This document shows, piece after piece, positions 1 through 7,906 of a stretch of 15,726 nucleotides of DNA. The position numbers and the translations under genes were made by a program. The notes beneath the pieces were generated by a model. It had not been told where the DNA came from. It was given only the letters and a program-made list of their open reading frames with translations, and did not search any database. Numbering within the stretch: position 1 is the first letter of the stretch; each line of letters begins with the position of its first letter. Source of the stretch: an uncultured Agathobacter sp. (GTDB lineage: Bacteria; Bacillota; Clostridia; Lachnospirales; Lachnospiraceae); contig CAKRKX010000056.1 of NCBI GenBank assembly GCA_934358675.1, forward strand, positions 1 through 15,726, given 5' to 3'.

Positions 1-3000
1 CCTGTCCGCTGATAAACAGCGCGATAAATCCACCGGTGAACGCAAGCGGAATCGAAAACATAATGATAAACGGCGATACCAGCGACTGGAACTGTACAAT
101 CATGATCAGGTAGATAAAGATTATCGCAAGCACGAGCATGAGCACAAGCTGCCGCATGGAATCATTGATGGTCTCATCCTCACCGGTCATCTCGACCGAG
201 TATCCGTCCGGAATATCGAGCTTGTCGATTTTCTTCTGCAATGCATTGCTGACAAGCGTTACATTGTGATCCTCATCTACGTTGCAGGAAACCGTCAGAT
301 AACGGGACTGCGCGTCACGGCTGATCGTGCTGAGCGTTGTGGTATTCGTCATTGTCGCAATCTTGGTCAGAGGAATCTCTTTCTCCTTGCCATTCTTGTT
401 CATATAAATAAATTTCAGATCTTTGATATCATCAAGTGTGGTATTCTGCTGATCCTCTGTCTGTAAGTAGACCTTATAATCCTTAATGTCCGTTGAGATG
501 GTCGTCACACTGCTGCTGTCCGCCATCTTTGCGGCAACAAGCTGGTAAACCTGCGCAACGGTGTAGCCGTATTTTGCGGCTTTTTCCTTATCGACCGTGA
601 TCGTAAGCTGCGGCGTTGCCTCATCGAGTCCGTCGTCCACATCCACGGTTCCCTTCGTATCTTCCATCAGCGAAGCAACTTCCGTTGCAAGGTTCTGCAA
701 GGTGTCAATATCGTTACCCTTGATACGAACCGAGATTCCCTGCCCGAAAAAGGCCGAGTAATCCATCGAGGAGGAGTCGCAGGTAACATCACAGTCCATG
801 TCCTTTGTGCGGTCAAGGATCTCCTTGGATACCGCATCGTTGCTGACATTCGCATTCTCATCGAGCAGCACATACATCGTTACTTTATCGCTTCCGCCGC
901 CCATAAGGTTCATCGTAGAATTGCCGCCGATGCTGGCTCCGATCGTGTCAATGCCCTCAATATCGGAAATCTTATCGATCACCTCATTCGATGCATCTTT
1001 CAGTTCGTCAAACGTTAAGTTCTCGCCATCCTTTGCTGCGATCGACACGGAAATCTGGTTCGTCTCCATATCCATATCCATGAAGTTCATTCCCTTCGAG
1101 AGGCTGAGTACCGCACTTCCGACAAGAAGCACAACCGCCACGATAAATACGATCGGTTTAAAACGCAGACAGCCCGCAAGGAATCGTCCGTATGCATCCT
1201 TCATCGCATCGAACCACGGATGACGGATCTCTCTTGTCTTCTTTAATGTCACGGATGCCATCGCCGGAACGAAGGTGAGCGCAACGACAAGGCTGGCGAT
1301 CAGCGTATACGCGATGGTCAAAGCCAGATCGACGAAAAGCTGTCTTGTAATTCCTTCCGTAAAAATGATCGGCGCGTATACGCTGACGGTTGTCAGAGTG
1401 GAAGCGATGATTGCTCCGGTCACCTGACTTGCTCCCTGTACCGCTGCTTTCTTGATCGAGTAGCCCTCGTGGCGCAGTCGGTAAATATTCTCGATCACGA
1501 CGATCGAGTTATCCACGAGCATTCCGATTCCGAGAAGAAGTCCCGACATCGAAATAATATTCATCGTGATTCCCGTAAAGTACATGAGCACGACCGCAGA
1601 CACAACCGAAAGCGGTATCGCACATGCGATCACGATCGTCGGTTTGATGTCCTTTAAGAACAGGAGCAGTACGATGATTGCAAGGATCGCACCCCAGATC
1701 ATATTCTGCATCACGCTTTTTACGATCATATCAATGTAGACACCCTGATTCATCAGGACGGTCAGATTCAGATTGCTGTCCGCCTTCTCCAGCTGGTCAA
1801 ACTTATCCAGAATGCGATCCGTAACCTCGCCGGTCGAGTATCCAGTCTGCTTCTCGATGGAGAGCGTGACCGCCGGATTTCCGTTGACGACCGCATAAGT
1901 CTCATCGGAATTATCCGCCATCTCAACGTCTGCCACATCGCTCAGACGGATCGGGGCGATGCCGTCCATATTCAGGTCCATCAGAACCAGATCCTTGAGA
2001 TCCTCCTCGCTCTTGACCGCCTCGCCGACACGGACAAGATACTGGGTATCTCCGTCCATCGCGTAGCCTGCCGGCATATCAAAGTTCTGCGCCGTAAACA
2101 GGCTCGATAACGTATCCTTTGTCAGAATATTGTTCAGATCTGCCGAATCGTATGCAGACTCCTTCGCATCATCGAGATTGCTCTGCGCTGTCTCAAGAGA
2201 CGCTGCGGCATTCGATAACTCTGCGGAACTTGAACTCATCTGCAGCGCAGCAAGTGCTGCGTTGGCATTTAAAGTATCCATCGCTGTCGAAAGCGATACC
2301 TTGCCTGCCTGCACCTTCTCAAGCGCACTCTCGATCGTTTTGATTCCGGTATTTACTTTGGTCAATGTTGCCGATACGGTCGCTGCCGCGGTCGGCAGAT
2401 CCTCATATGTATTGACGGTAATGCCAAGTGCACTAAGGCCGGAGAACTGCTCCTTGATTGCTTTATTAAAAGCTTCAATCTGCTGCTGCATTTCCGGAAG
2501 CTGTGCCGCATCCGGGTTGTCTTTGAGCACGGTTGTGATGCTTTTATACGCATCCGATTCCATAACCGTATTGATTCCATTCTGAATCTTTGTCAGAGAC
2601 TTCTGCTGCTTCTGTAAATCCTTGAGCTGCTTTTGCAGATCTTCCTCGGTCTTATACAGCTCGTCGCGTTTTTCCATGGTCTCATTGAGAGCATCAGAAA
2701 GCTGATCCTGTCCGGAGGTCAGCGACTCCTTGCCACTCTTCACCTGTGCACTCGAATCATCGATCTTCTTCTGTGCGTCGGTAAACTGCTTGTCAATGCT
2801 TTTCTTGATCTTCTTATTTAGAGCATCGATCTTGTCCTGATTCATCGTGACCTGAATGCTCTCATCAAGCTGTCCGGTCGTGGAAACCGATGCCACACCC
2901 TCAAGACTCTCGAGGCTTGGCACGAGGTCATTCTCCACATAATCCGAAATTTCCGAAGCACTCATGCCTTCGACATCCACCGCTGCAGCGATGACCGGAA

Positions 3001-3403
3001 GCATATCCGGATTGATCTTCATGATCATCGGTGTTCCGACCGAATCGCTCCACTGTCCGGAGATCTGGTCTAAGCTCTGCTGGATCTCGATTACAACCGA
3101 ATCCATATTTGCATTCTGCTCATACTCGAGCGTTACGATGGAATAACTGTTGTAGGAGATGGAGCTGACATTCTTAATGTTCGACGTTGTCGCCATCGCC
3201 GCCTCGATCGGTGCAGTAACCTCGCTCTCCACTTTCTCCGGGCTCGCACCCATGTCGGTCGTGATGACCAGCGCATACTGAAAACTCATGTCCGGCAACA
3301 GATCCGTTGTCATCTTCATGAGCGAGACAACGCCGAGCACGATCACCAGTATCACACCCACCAGCACGGTGTAAGGTCGCTTGACACTATACTTCGATAT
3401 CAT
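1..3403 (-). CDS. RND-family multidrug/solute exporter (HAE-1/AcrB-like), partial at the left edge
   Basis: I translated this frame from the ATG at 3401-3403 down to base 2; it stays open for 1134 codons and lacks its stop because the window ends. It is a proton-driven RND exporter of the cytoplasmic membrane. The first transmembrane helix is at residues 13-30. Porter domain residues follow, then a helical insertion at about 192-420, the rest of the porter domain, and a membrane block at about 565-645 containing LGIGMLVDNSIVVIENI. More helices lie at about 690-725, 755-780 and 1085-1134. In AcrB the proton relay motif is LVDD (D407/D408); here it reads LVDN (D631, N632), a variant common in relatives. 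The segment ending at the edge matches AcrB near residue 910, so roughly 140 residues are probably missing. The start is supported by AGGAGGAA 9 bases upstream. No membrane-fusion gene is visible. Substrate unknown. Confidence 0.93.
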   Translation of the reverse strand, partial: MISKYSVKRPYTVLVGVILVIVLGVVSLMKMTTDLLPDMSFQYALVITTDMGASPEKVESEVTAPIEAAMATTSNIKNVSSISYNSYSIVTLEYEQNANMDSVVIEIQQSLDQISGQWSDSVGTPMIMKINPDMLPVIAAAVDVEGMSASEISDYVENDLVPSLESLEGVASVSTTGQLDESIQVTMNQDKIDALNKKIKKSIDKQFTDAQKKIDDSSAQVKSGKESLTSGQDQLSDALNETMEKRDELYKTEEDLQKQLKDLQKQQKSLTKIQNGINTVMESDAYKSITTVLKDNPDAAQLPEMQQQIEAFNKAIKEQFSGLSALGITVNTYEDLPTAAATVSATLTKVNTGIKTIESALEKVQAGKVSLSTAMDTLNANAALAALQMSSSSAELSNAAASLETAQSNLDDAKESAYDSADLNNILTKDTLSSLFTAQNFDMPAGYAMDGDTQYLVRVGEAVKSEEDLKDLVLMDLNMDGIAPIRLSDVADVEMADNSDETYAVVNGNPAVTLSIEKQTGYSTGEVTDRILDKFDQLEKADSNLNLTVLMNQGVYIDMIVKSVMQNMIWGAILAIIVLLLFLKDIKPTIVIACAIPLSVVSAVVLMYFTGITMNIISMSGLLLGIGMLVDNSIVVIENIYRLRHEGYSIKKAAVQGASQVTGAIIASTLTTVSVYAPIIFTEGITRQLFVDLALTIAYTLIASLVVALTFVPAMASVTLKKTREIRHPWFDAMKDAYGRFLAGCLRFKPIVFIVAVVLLVGSAVLSLSKGMNFMDMDMETNQISVSIAAKDGENLTFDELKDASNEVIDKISDIEGIDTIGASIGGNSTMNLMGGGSDKVTMYVLLDENANVSNDAVSKEILDRTKDMDCDVTCDSSSMDYSAFFGQGISVRIKGNDIDTLQNLATEVASLMEDTKGTVDVDDGLDEATPQLTITVDKEKAAKYGYTVAQVYQLVAAKMADSSSVTTISTDIKDYKVYLQTEDQQNTTLDDIKDLKFIYMNKNGKEKEIPLTKIATMTNTTTLSTISRDAQSRYLTVSCNVDEDHNVTLVSNALQKKIDKLDIPDGYSVEMTGEDETINDSMRQLVLMLVLAIIFIYLIMIVQFQSLVSPFIIMFSIPLAFTGGFIALFISGQ
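2144..2830 (-). other. Long coiled-coil insertion inside the RND porter domain
   Basis: Residues about 192-420 of the RND protein do not align with AcrB. They are rich in Lys, Glu, Gln, Asp, Ser and Ala, with heptad-like stretches such as KTEEDLQKQLKDLQKQQ and a second helical arm with AELSNAAASLETAQSNL. They lie between the strand ending in QVTMNQDKIDAL and the segment starting DLNNILTKDTL, which correspond to contiguous sequence in the PN2 part of AcrB. The likely structure is an antiparallel helical hairpin projecting from the outer face of the membrane. Boundaries are approximate. Confidence 0.7.
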
Positions 3404-3412
3404 AAAATTCGA

Positions 3413-3420
3413 TTCCTCCT
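3413..3420 (-). promoter_or_regulatory. Ribosome binding site of the RND gene
   Basis: AGGAGGAA on the minus strand, 9 bases before the ATG at 3401-3403. It fixes the start of the RND gene, which lies directly before the first membrane helix. Confidence 0.85.
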
Positions 3421-3453
3421 GTTCGTTTTGCCACAAATTGGCCGATTATTTTT

Positions 3454-3483
3454 ATTATAACTATAGCGCGGATTTATTTACAA
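3454..3483 (-). promoter_or_regulatory. Predicted sigma-70 type promoter of the RND gene
   Basis: On the minus strand TTGTAA (3478-3483) and TATAAT (3454-3459) are separated by 18 bases. The -10 box is a perfect consensus and the -35 box matches 4 of 6. It lies about 50 bases before the RND start and after the terminator of the upstream gene, so the RND gene appears to be a separate transcription unit. Confidence 0.7.
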
Positions 3484-3532
3484 GTTGATGTGCCGATACT
3501 TAATTTTTATTTTATATTTGGAGCGTTTTGAT

Positions 3533-3555
3533 TCATAGGAAGGAATTTCCTATGA
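3533..3555. repeat. Perfect 9-bp inverted repeat upstream of the RND promoter
   Basis: TCATAGGAA at 3533-3541 and TTCCTATGA at 3547-3555 are exact reverse complements around a 5-base centre. The element lies between the terminator at 3567-3588 and the -35 box at 3478-3483. It has no T-run, so it resembles an operator more than a terminator. Its binding protein is unknown. Confidence 0.45.
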
Positions 3556-3558
3556 GTC

Positions 3559-3588
3559 AAAAAAGACACGCCGGATCGCTCCGACGTG
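3559..3588 (-). terminator. Rho-independent terminator of the small membrane protein gene
   Basis: A 9-bp stem (3567-3575 with 3580-3588, one G-T pair) with a TCGC loop is followed on the minus strand by a run of six T (3559-3564). It starts 8 bases after the stop codon at 3597-3599, which supports that short gene being real. Confidence 0.85.
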
Positions 3589-3596
3589 CCTTACTC

Positions 3597-3743
3597 TTAC
3601 ATATTCTCTTTCTCAGTCGTCTCCTCATCGTCCACGATTGCTGCGGAAGCTCCCGATACTGCTGCGATCACCGCAATTACTGCTCCAAGCACCGCTACTC
3701 CGATGATACATCCAATAAAAATCAATACCCCTGTCTCTGACAT
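3597..3743 (-). CDS. 48-residue single-pass membrane protein, unknown function
   Basis: ATG at 3741-3743, TAA at 3597-3599. The product is a very hydrophobic helix at about residues 6-36 (Gly, Ala, Val and Ile rich, with VLGAVIAVIAAV) followed by an acidic, charged tail with DDEETTEKEN. A GGAG sequence lies 10 bases before the ATG, a promoter lies upstream, and a terminator follows directly after the stop. This makes it a complete independent transcription unit between the galactanase and the RND gene. I recognise no family. It could be a small accessory subunit of a membrane complex, perhaps of the neighbouring exporter, or an unrelated small membrane protein. The reality of the gene is well supported; the function is not. 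Confidence 0.7.
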   Translation of the reverse strand: MSETGVLIFIGCIIGVAVLGAVIAVIAAVSGASAAIVDDEETTEKENM

Positions 3744-3818
3744 TATCGCTCATCTCCTGTCTTGTTGTTATGATAACCAATCGGATATGGATTTATCCGC
3801 TCTCTTTCGTATGTCGCT

Positions 3819-3847
3819 ATTATAACATTTCAAACTGGAAATGAAAA
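3819..3847 (-). promoter_or_regulatory. Predicted promoter of the small membrane protein gene
   Basis: TTTTCA (3842-3847) and a perfect TATAAT (3819-3824) on the minus strand are separated by 17 bases. The -35 box starts about 10 bases after the galactanase stop. I see no terminator between the galactanase gene and this promoter, so read-through from the galactanase is also possible. Confidence 0.6.
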
Positions 3848-3856
3848 GGTATATTC

Positions 3857-6800
3857 CTACTTTACTTTCAGTTTCATAGATACGGTTTTCTTTTTACCAT
3901 TCTTTAAAGTTACAACCGCTTTAATGGTTACCGTACCTTTCTTCTTTGCTGTAATCTTACCTGTTTTACTTACGGTAGCAACCGACTTCTTTCCGGTCTT
4001 GTAAGTAATGGATTTTACATTATCCATATCAAGATCACTGCTCAGTTTGATCTGTGTCTTTTTGCCTTTCTTAACGGTTGCAGACGACTTCTTGACCTCT
4101 ACCGTTTTCAAGATTGCCTTCTCTACCGCTTTCATCTCAGTCTGGGTGATCAGCTGATAATTTTCTCCGGTCGCAAGGCTGACGTTGATGCTTCCATCCT
4201 CGCCAACGGTATACGTCTTGGCATTGACCAGCTTATACGCTCCGGTCTCAGGATCGATTGCTACAACCTGAAGCTTTTGGTTTGCGGTCAGATTCTTAGA
4301 ATCAACGGTTACCGTGTACTTCTCGTTTCCGTTTTTATCGGTAACGCTTGCAGTAATTGCTACGTTGTCTGTTCCTGCTGCCTTAGCAATCTCTGCTGCT
4401 ACTTCTGCGGAAAAAGCGGCTTTCGATCCTGTCACATTGGCAGCTGCCTCTGTAACATTTCCGTCTTTGTCTTTGGAAACCGTAACCGTTGCCTCGACCG
4501 TCTCTCCTGAAGGTGTTGTTGCGGTTACTTTCTTCTCTTCGGTTGTTGTCTCGTTCTTGTCATCCTTCTTATCTGCATCATCAGATGTAGAAGGGGTGGA
4601 TGGGGTTACGGTTGAGGAGCCGTTGTCGGCTTTTTCATCCCCATGTAAATATAAGACATCAACAGATCCCCAGCCTTCACTCTGCGTTTCAATTTCAATG
4701 CGAAGTTTTACATTTGTTTCTTTGTCTAATGCAAAGCTAACCGTAGGATTCTTCCATACCTTCCATCCTGCTAACTCTACCGGATTTCCTTCAAATAAAA
4801 CATTGTTGTCCGTGTCCAAAATCTGAAGTTTTACCTTATCCGAACTTCCCTGTGTATATAAGGAAAAGACATAATTGCCTTTTGCAAGTGAAATCGCATC
4901 GGTATAAGTGATTGTCACTGTTTTTGTCTGGCCAGATCCATTCCACCACCCCATGCAGTTTCCATCATTATTATCATATGGATTTTCTGAAGCAGCAATT
5001 GTTTTAATGATATCTTCGTCACTTACCTCAAATTTATCCTGTGCTTTCGTTGTAAAGTTTGCAACATCTTCATTCGTGATAAGATTTGCTTTTATAACAC
5101 TCAAGGTAAATACAACATCCACAGTTGTCTTTCCCTTATAGGCGCCTCTAGTAATCTCTTTTGATAATTCGACAGTTCCTCTTATCTGATATGTTCCGAC
5201 TTTAGTTGCATCAACCTTACTCTTATCCGCTTCATTCCACTCAACTTTTTCTGCAACTGCATCCTTATTATTTGAATAAGTTACCTTTACGCTTTTAGGA
5301 AGTGTATAAGAAGATGCCTCTTCTTTCTGCGTAATCGTCTCAGATGGTGTCTCTATCTTTTCTACACTTACCAGATTAGAGATTGAACCCGTTTTTACAT
5401 AATTCCAAACATGTAAAGCCGGAGTCGCTGTTCCGTCAGGATAGAACATAGCCTGATTATCAACAGCGGATCCTCCAAACCACTTACCGGCATCATTTGC
5501 ATCATACTCACTCGCATAACTGGATGCCCAACCGCTGCCATATTTTTCCCATTTAGTCTTATTCTCGGCAACCTGCGCGTCATATGCATCATCGGTTAAG
5601 CCTGTCGTATCGCCAACAGTCAGCCATGCAGGCTCCCAATAATAAACACCAAGTCCACCGGCATCCTTGACCGCAGCGATCAGATTTCTGATATAAGTTG
5701 CCTGTCCCTGCTCTGTGAATGGTTGATCAGCATCCGCAGCACTGTCATTATTTCCGACACGAACTGTATTTTCATGTCCGTCGCTATCCTCTAATGTGTA
5801 AGCATAGCTTGTCTCGGCAACCATGACATCTTTGTTGTATGTCGCCTTTACCTTTTCAAATTCCTTTTTCAAATTGTCTAAAGTACCATGCCAGTATGGA
5901 TAATAACTCGTTGCAATAATGTCATATTCGACTTTGTTTTTACTAAGATTTTCTGCCCATGCGGTTACCGTTCCCCTTTGCGGACTCTCCACATGGATCA
6001 CAACTTTGACTGCACTATTATATGCTTTTACTCCGGTAGAACCTGCGGAAAACAGTTTGCACATATTAGTAACATTTGTCTCACCGATAAATCCACCGGT
6101 TGTCTCATTTCCAACCTGAACCATATCGACAACATCTTTTGTCGGGTCAATTGTGTTTAATGATTCCTCAATAAATGTAGTTAATGCTTCTGCCTTCTGA
6201 TCTAATGTATAATTTTTCCAAGCCTTCGGAGCCTGCTGTTTGCCAGGATCTGTCCACAGATCGGAACAGTGGAAATCGACAAGCATATTAATTCCGGCCT
6301 TACGACAAGCGTCCGCAAATTCCTTTGCCTTTGCTACATCATTGTTTCCTCCACCATATCCGTTGCCGTTTGAATCATACGGATTATTCCATACACGTAC
6401 ACGAATATGATTGATTCCCTGCTCTGCTAAAAATTTTACTACATCATCAAGTGTTGTTAATTCCTTTCCATCGTAATCCTTATATACGACACCACTCTTT
6501 AATTCACTGATCATGGAAGAGATATCTGCTCCCATGATGAAATCGGAGGAGAGTTTTTTGACTTTTTCAATTGTAATTGGTGCATTTTGAACAATAGAAT
6601 CGGATTTATTTTCTTCCTCAATTGCATCCGCATAGGATACTACTGTATCATAATCTCCCTGAATGATTGCCGGATCATCGTATTTATCACTAAAGATAGT
6701 TTCATATGCTGCATAATGAGTTGAATTATACTGTGCCCCCCAATAAGAATCAAAGCTACCTAATGTAGATTCTACTGCTGATTCAGAAAGTTCTACAATA

Positions 6801-7570
6801 TCAAACCCAACATCCTGATCCTTAACCTTGTCACTTTGGTATTGAAATGAAATCTGATACCAATTTCCATCAATCTTATTCATCGTATAATACTTTTTAC
6901 TATCAAAAGTTACATACTTCGAATCAGTTCCACTAATCAGTAATCGCTCTCCGCAATTATCCCATAACAAGATTCCCGGAGCAGCATCTCCTGTATATTT
7001 AAAATATAACGTTTTAGTAACATACTCATTCGTATCTTCGCTGTCATTTCCGCTATTCAAAGATGCATATGAGATTACACTCGTCCTATCCTTCTCCTGA
7101 ATTGCCGGATCCCTATATGCATCACTGAATATTGTTTTATATGCATTTGTATTGTTCCATTTTGCATCATATTCTTGAACTTTACTACTTTTTGTATTTT
7201 CCGAAGTTAACTCCGCAATTGTAAAACCAATACCTTCCTTTTCAATGTTATCCGCATTATACAAAAATTTAACTGAATACCAATTGCTGCTGTCATCAAC
7301 CTTCGTCAATTGATAATAGTCGGCAGAGTCTACTGATGCCAACCAAGCATTCGTTTTCTGGTCAACCTGTAATGTATCCCATGTACCATTCCAAAAACTA
7401 ACAGCCAGAGTATTACCCCCAGTATACTCAAAGTACAATGTCTTTTCTGCCAGTTCAGCCGCCTGAACACTCTCTTTTCCTGCATTCCACACACCAATCT
7501 GTGTGACTACCATCGCAAGTGCCATCAGCAAACTTACGGCTCGTTTTTTCCAATGTTTTCTCTCCTTCAT
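3857..7570 (-). CDS. Secreted modular endo-beta-1,4-galactanase (GH53)
   Basis: This is an extracellular arabinogalactan endo-beta-1,4-galactanase that cuts the beta-1,4-galactan side chains of pectin. A signal peptide covers residues 1-38 (basic start, hydrophobic core, VQAA before the predicted cut). Two tandem related modules of unknown type follow at 42-170 and 184-316. The GH53 barrel spans about 342-728. Its predicted acid/base is E489 in VGNET and its nucleophile E586 in VAETSY, and it ends with the family-like DNQAMF...ALHVWNY. A Big_4-like Ig domain is at about 733-826, a probable CBM61-like galactan-binding module at 829-978, and an acidic Ser/Thr/Asp linker at 979-1012. An unnamed module at about 1015-1150 and a basic Ig-like group 2 (BIG2) domain at 1153-1237 complete it. 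There is no LPXTG motif, so attachment, if any, is non-covalent. The start is supported by GGGAGG 7 bases upstream. Expression is probably controlled by the twin operators upstream. Confident about GH53; the CBM assignment is by resemblance. Confidence 0.95.
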   Translation of the reverse strand: MKERKHWKKRAVSLLMALAMVVTQIGVWNAGKESVQAAELAEKTLYFEYTGGNTLAVSFWNGTWDTLQVDQKTNAWLASVDSADYYQLTKVDDSSNWYSVKFLYNADNIEKEGIGFTIAELTSENTKSSKVQEYDAKWNNTNAYKTIFSDAYRDPAIQEKDRTSVISYASLNSGNDSEDTNEYVTKTLYFKYTGDAAPGILLWDNCGERLLISGTDSKYVTFDSKKYYTMNKIDGNWYQISFQYQSDKVKDQDVGFDIVELSESAVESTLGSFDSYWGAQYNSTHYAAYETIFSDKYDDPAIIQGDYDTVVSYADAIEEENKSDSIVQNAPITIEKVKKLSSDFIMGADISSMISELKSGVVYKDYDGKELTTLDDVVKFLAEQGINHIRVRVWNNPYDSNGNGYGGGNNDVAKAKEFADACRKAGINMLVDFHCSDLWTDPGKQQAPKAWKNYTLDQKAEALTTFIEESLNTIDPTKDVVDMVQVGNETTGGFIGETNVTNMCKLFSAGSTGVKAYNSAVKVVIHVESPQRGTVTAWAENLSKNKVEYDIIATSYYPYWHGTLDNLKKEFEKVKATYNKDVMVAETSYAYTLEDSDGHENTVRVGNNDSAADADQPFTEQGQATYIRNLIAAVKDAGGLGVYYWEPAWLTVGDTTGLTDDAYDAQVAENKTKWEKYGSGWASSYASEYDANDAGKWFGGSAVDNQAMFYPDGTATPALHVWNYVKTGSISNLVSVEKIETPSETITQKEEASSYTLPKSVKVTYSNNKDAVAEKVEWNEADKSKVDATKVGTYQIRGTVELSKEITRGAYKGKTTVDVVFTLSVIKANLITNEDVANFTTKAQDKFEVSDEDIIKTIAASENPYDNNDGNCMGWWNGSGQTKTVTITYTDAISLAKGNYVFSLYTQGSSDKVKLQILDTDNNVLFEGNPVELAGWKVWKNPTVSFALDKETNVKLRIEIETQSEGWGSVDVLYLHGDEKADNGSSTVTPSTPSTSDDADKKDDKNETTTEEKKVTATTPSGETVEATVTVSKDKDGNVTEAAANVTGSKAAFSAEVAAEIAKAAGTDNVAITASVTDKNGNEKYTVTVDSKNLTANQKLQVVAIDPETGAYKLVNAKTYTVGEDGSINVSLATGENYQLITQTEMKAVEKAILKTVEVKKSSATVKKGKKTQIKLSSDLDMDNVKSITYKTGKKSVATVSKTGKITAKKKGTVTIKAVVTLKNGKKKTVSMKLKVK
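6623..7447 (-). repeat. Two tandem protein modules at the N-terminus of the galactanase
   Basis: Residues 42-170 and 184-316 share the same plan: KTLYFEYTG / KTLYFKYTG at the start, a short Trp-containing strand, YYQLTKVD..NWY / YYTMNKIDGNWY, GFTIAEL / GFDIVEL, and a closing YKTIFSDAYRDPAI / YETIFSDKYDDPAI then S(V/Y). The copies are clearly homologous but diverged. They look like beta-rich modules, possibly carbohydrate-binding; I do not recognise a named family. Confidence 0.75.
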
Positions 7571-7658
7571 GTTTATCCTCCCTAATCTTCTTGAACCTTT
7601 TCTGCATAACCGTCACAAAACAATTTCTTTTTCTTTTGGATTTTGTTTTGCAACAGTC

Positions 7659-7673
7659 GCGCAACCGTTTGTT
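7659..7673. promoter_or_regulatory. LacI-type operator, downstream copy
   Basis: GCGCAACCGTTTGTT, identical to the copy at 7699-7713. The core CAACCGTTTG is a palindrome with one mismatched pair, centred on CG like LacI/GalR-family operators. It lies just after the predicted transcription start (about 7680), where a bound repressor would block elongation. Confidence 0.6.
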
Positions 7674-7686
7674 TATTTACAATTTT

Positions 7687-7716
7687 AATATAGCACGTGC
7701 GCAACCGTTTGTTCAA
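7687..7716 (-). promoter_or_regulatory. Predicted promoter of the galactanase gene
   Basis: TTGAAC (7711-7716) and TATATT (7687-7692) on the minus strand are separated by 18 bases. The predicted start is near 7680, giving an untranslated leader of about 110 bases that contains the second operator copy. The first copy fills the spacer. Confidence 0.6.
7699..7713. promoter_or_regulatory. LacI-type operator, promoter-spacer copy
   Basis: GCGCAACCGTTTGTT, an exact copy of the element 40 bp away at 7659-7673. It overlaps the -35 box and the spacer of the predicted galactanase promoter, a classical repressor position. A weaker relative (GCGCAACGCTGTTGTTC, one base longer) is at 7810-7826. Confidence 0.65.
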
Positions 7717-7846
7717 TTGACAAGGGTTCCAATCTCGCCAACAATTTTTTATACAATTTTCACGAATTCCGATATCGTTTCCAGAAAATTGTGTACAAAT
7801 TTTAGCAATGCGCAACGCTGTTGTTCAGTGCGAATTTGCCATGAAG

Positions 7847-7878
7847 CAAAAGAACTCAGGTGCGCATACACCTGAGTT
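7847..7878 (-). terminator. Terminator hairpin of the Rpn-like gene, first copy of a repeated hairpin
   Basis: Perfect 10-bp stem AACTCAGGTG (7853-7862) / CACCTGAGTT (7869-7878) with a 6-base loop CGCATA, followed on the minus strand by C and then TTTT. It lies 28 bases after the Rpn-like gene. The same stem occurs at 10211-10238. The rest of the 336-base gap between the galactanase and the Rpn-like gene holds the promoter and operators described separately. Confidence 0.8.
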
Positions 7879-7906
7879 CCACTCATTCAAGACTTCATAT
7901 CAATTA

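Noticed and set aside
798..1223. 141-codon open frame on the plus strand inside the RND gene
   Set aside because: It is the antisense shadow of the RND coding sequence, with no ribosome binding site and a composition explained by the opposite frame.
4314..4826. 170-codon plus-strand frame rich in Ser, Val and Ala inside the galactanase gene
   Set aside because: It is antisense to the repetitive Thr/Val/Lys-rich C-terminal modules; no independent start signals.
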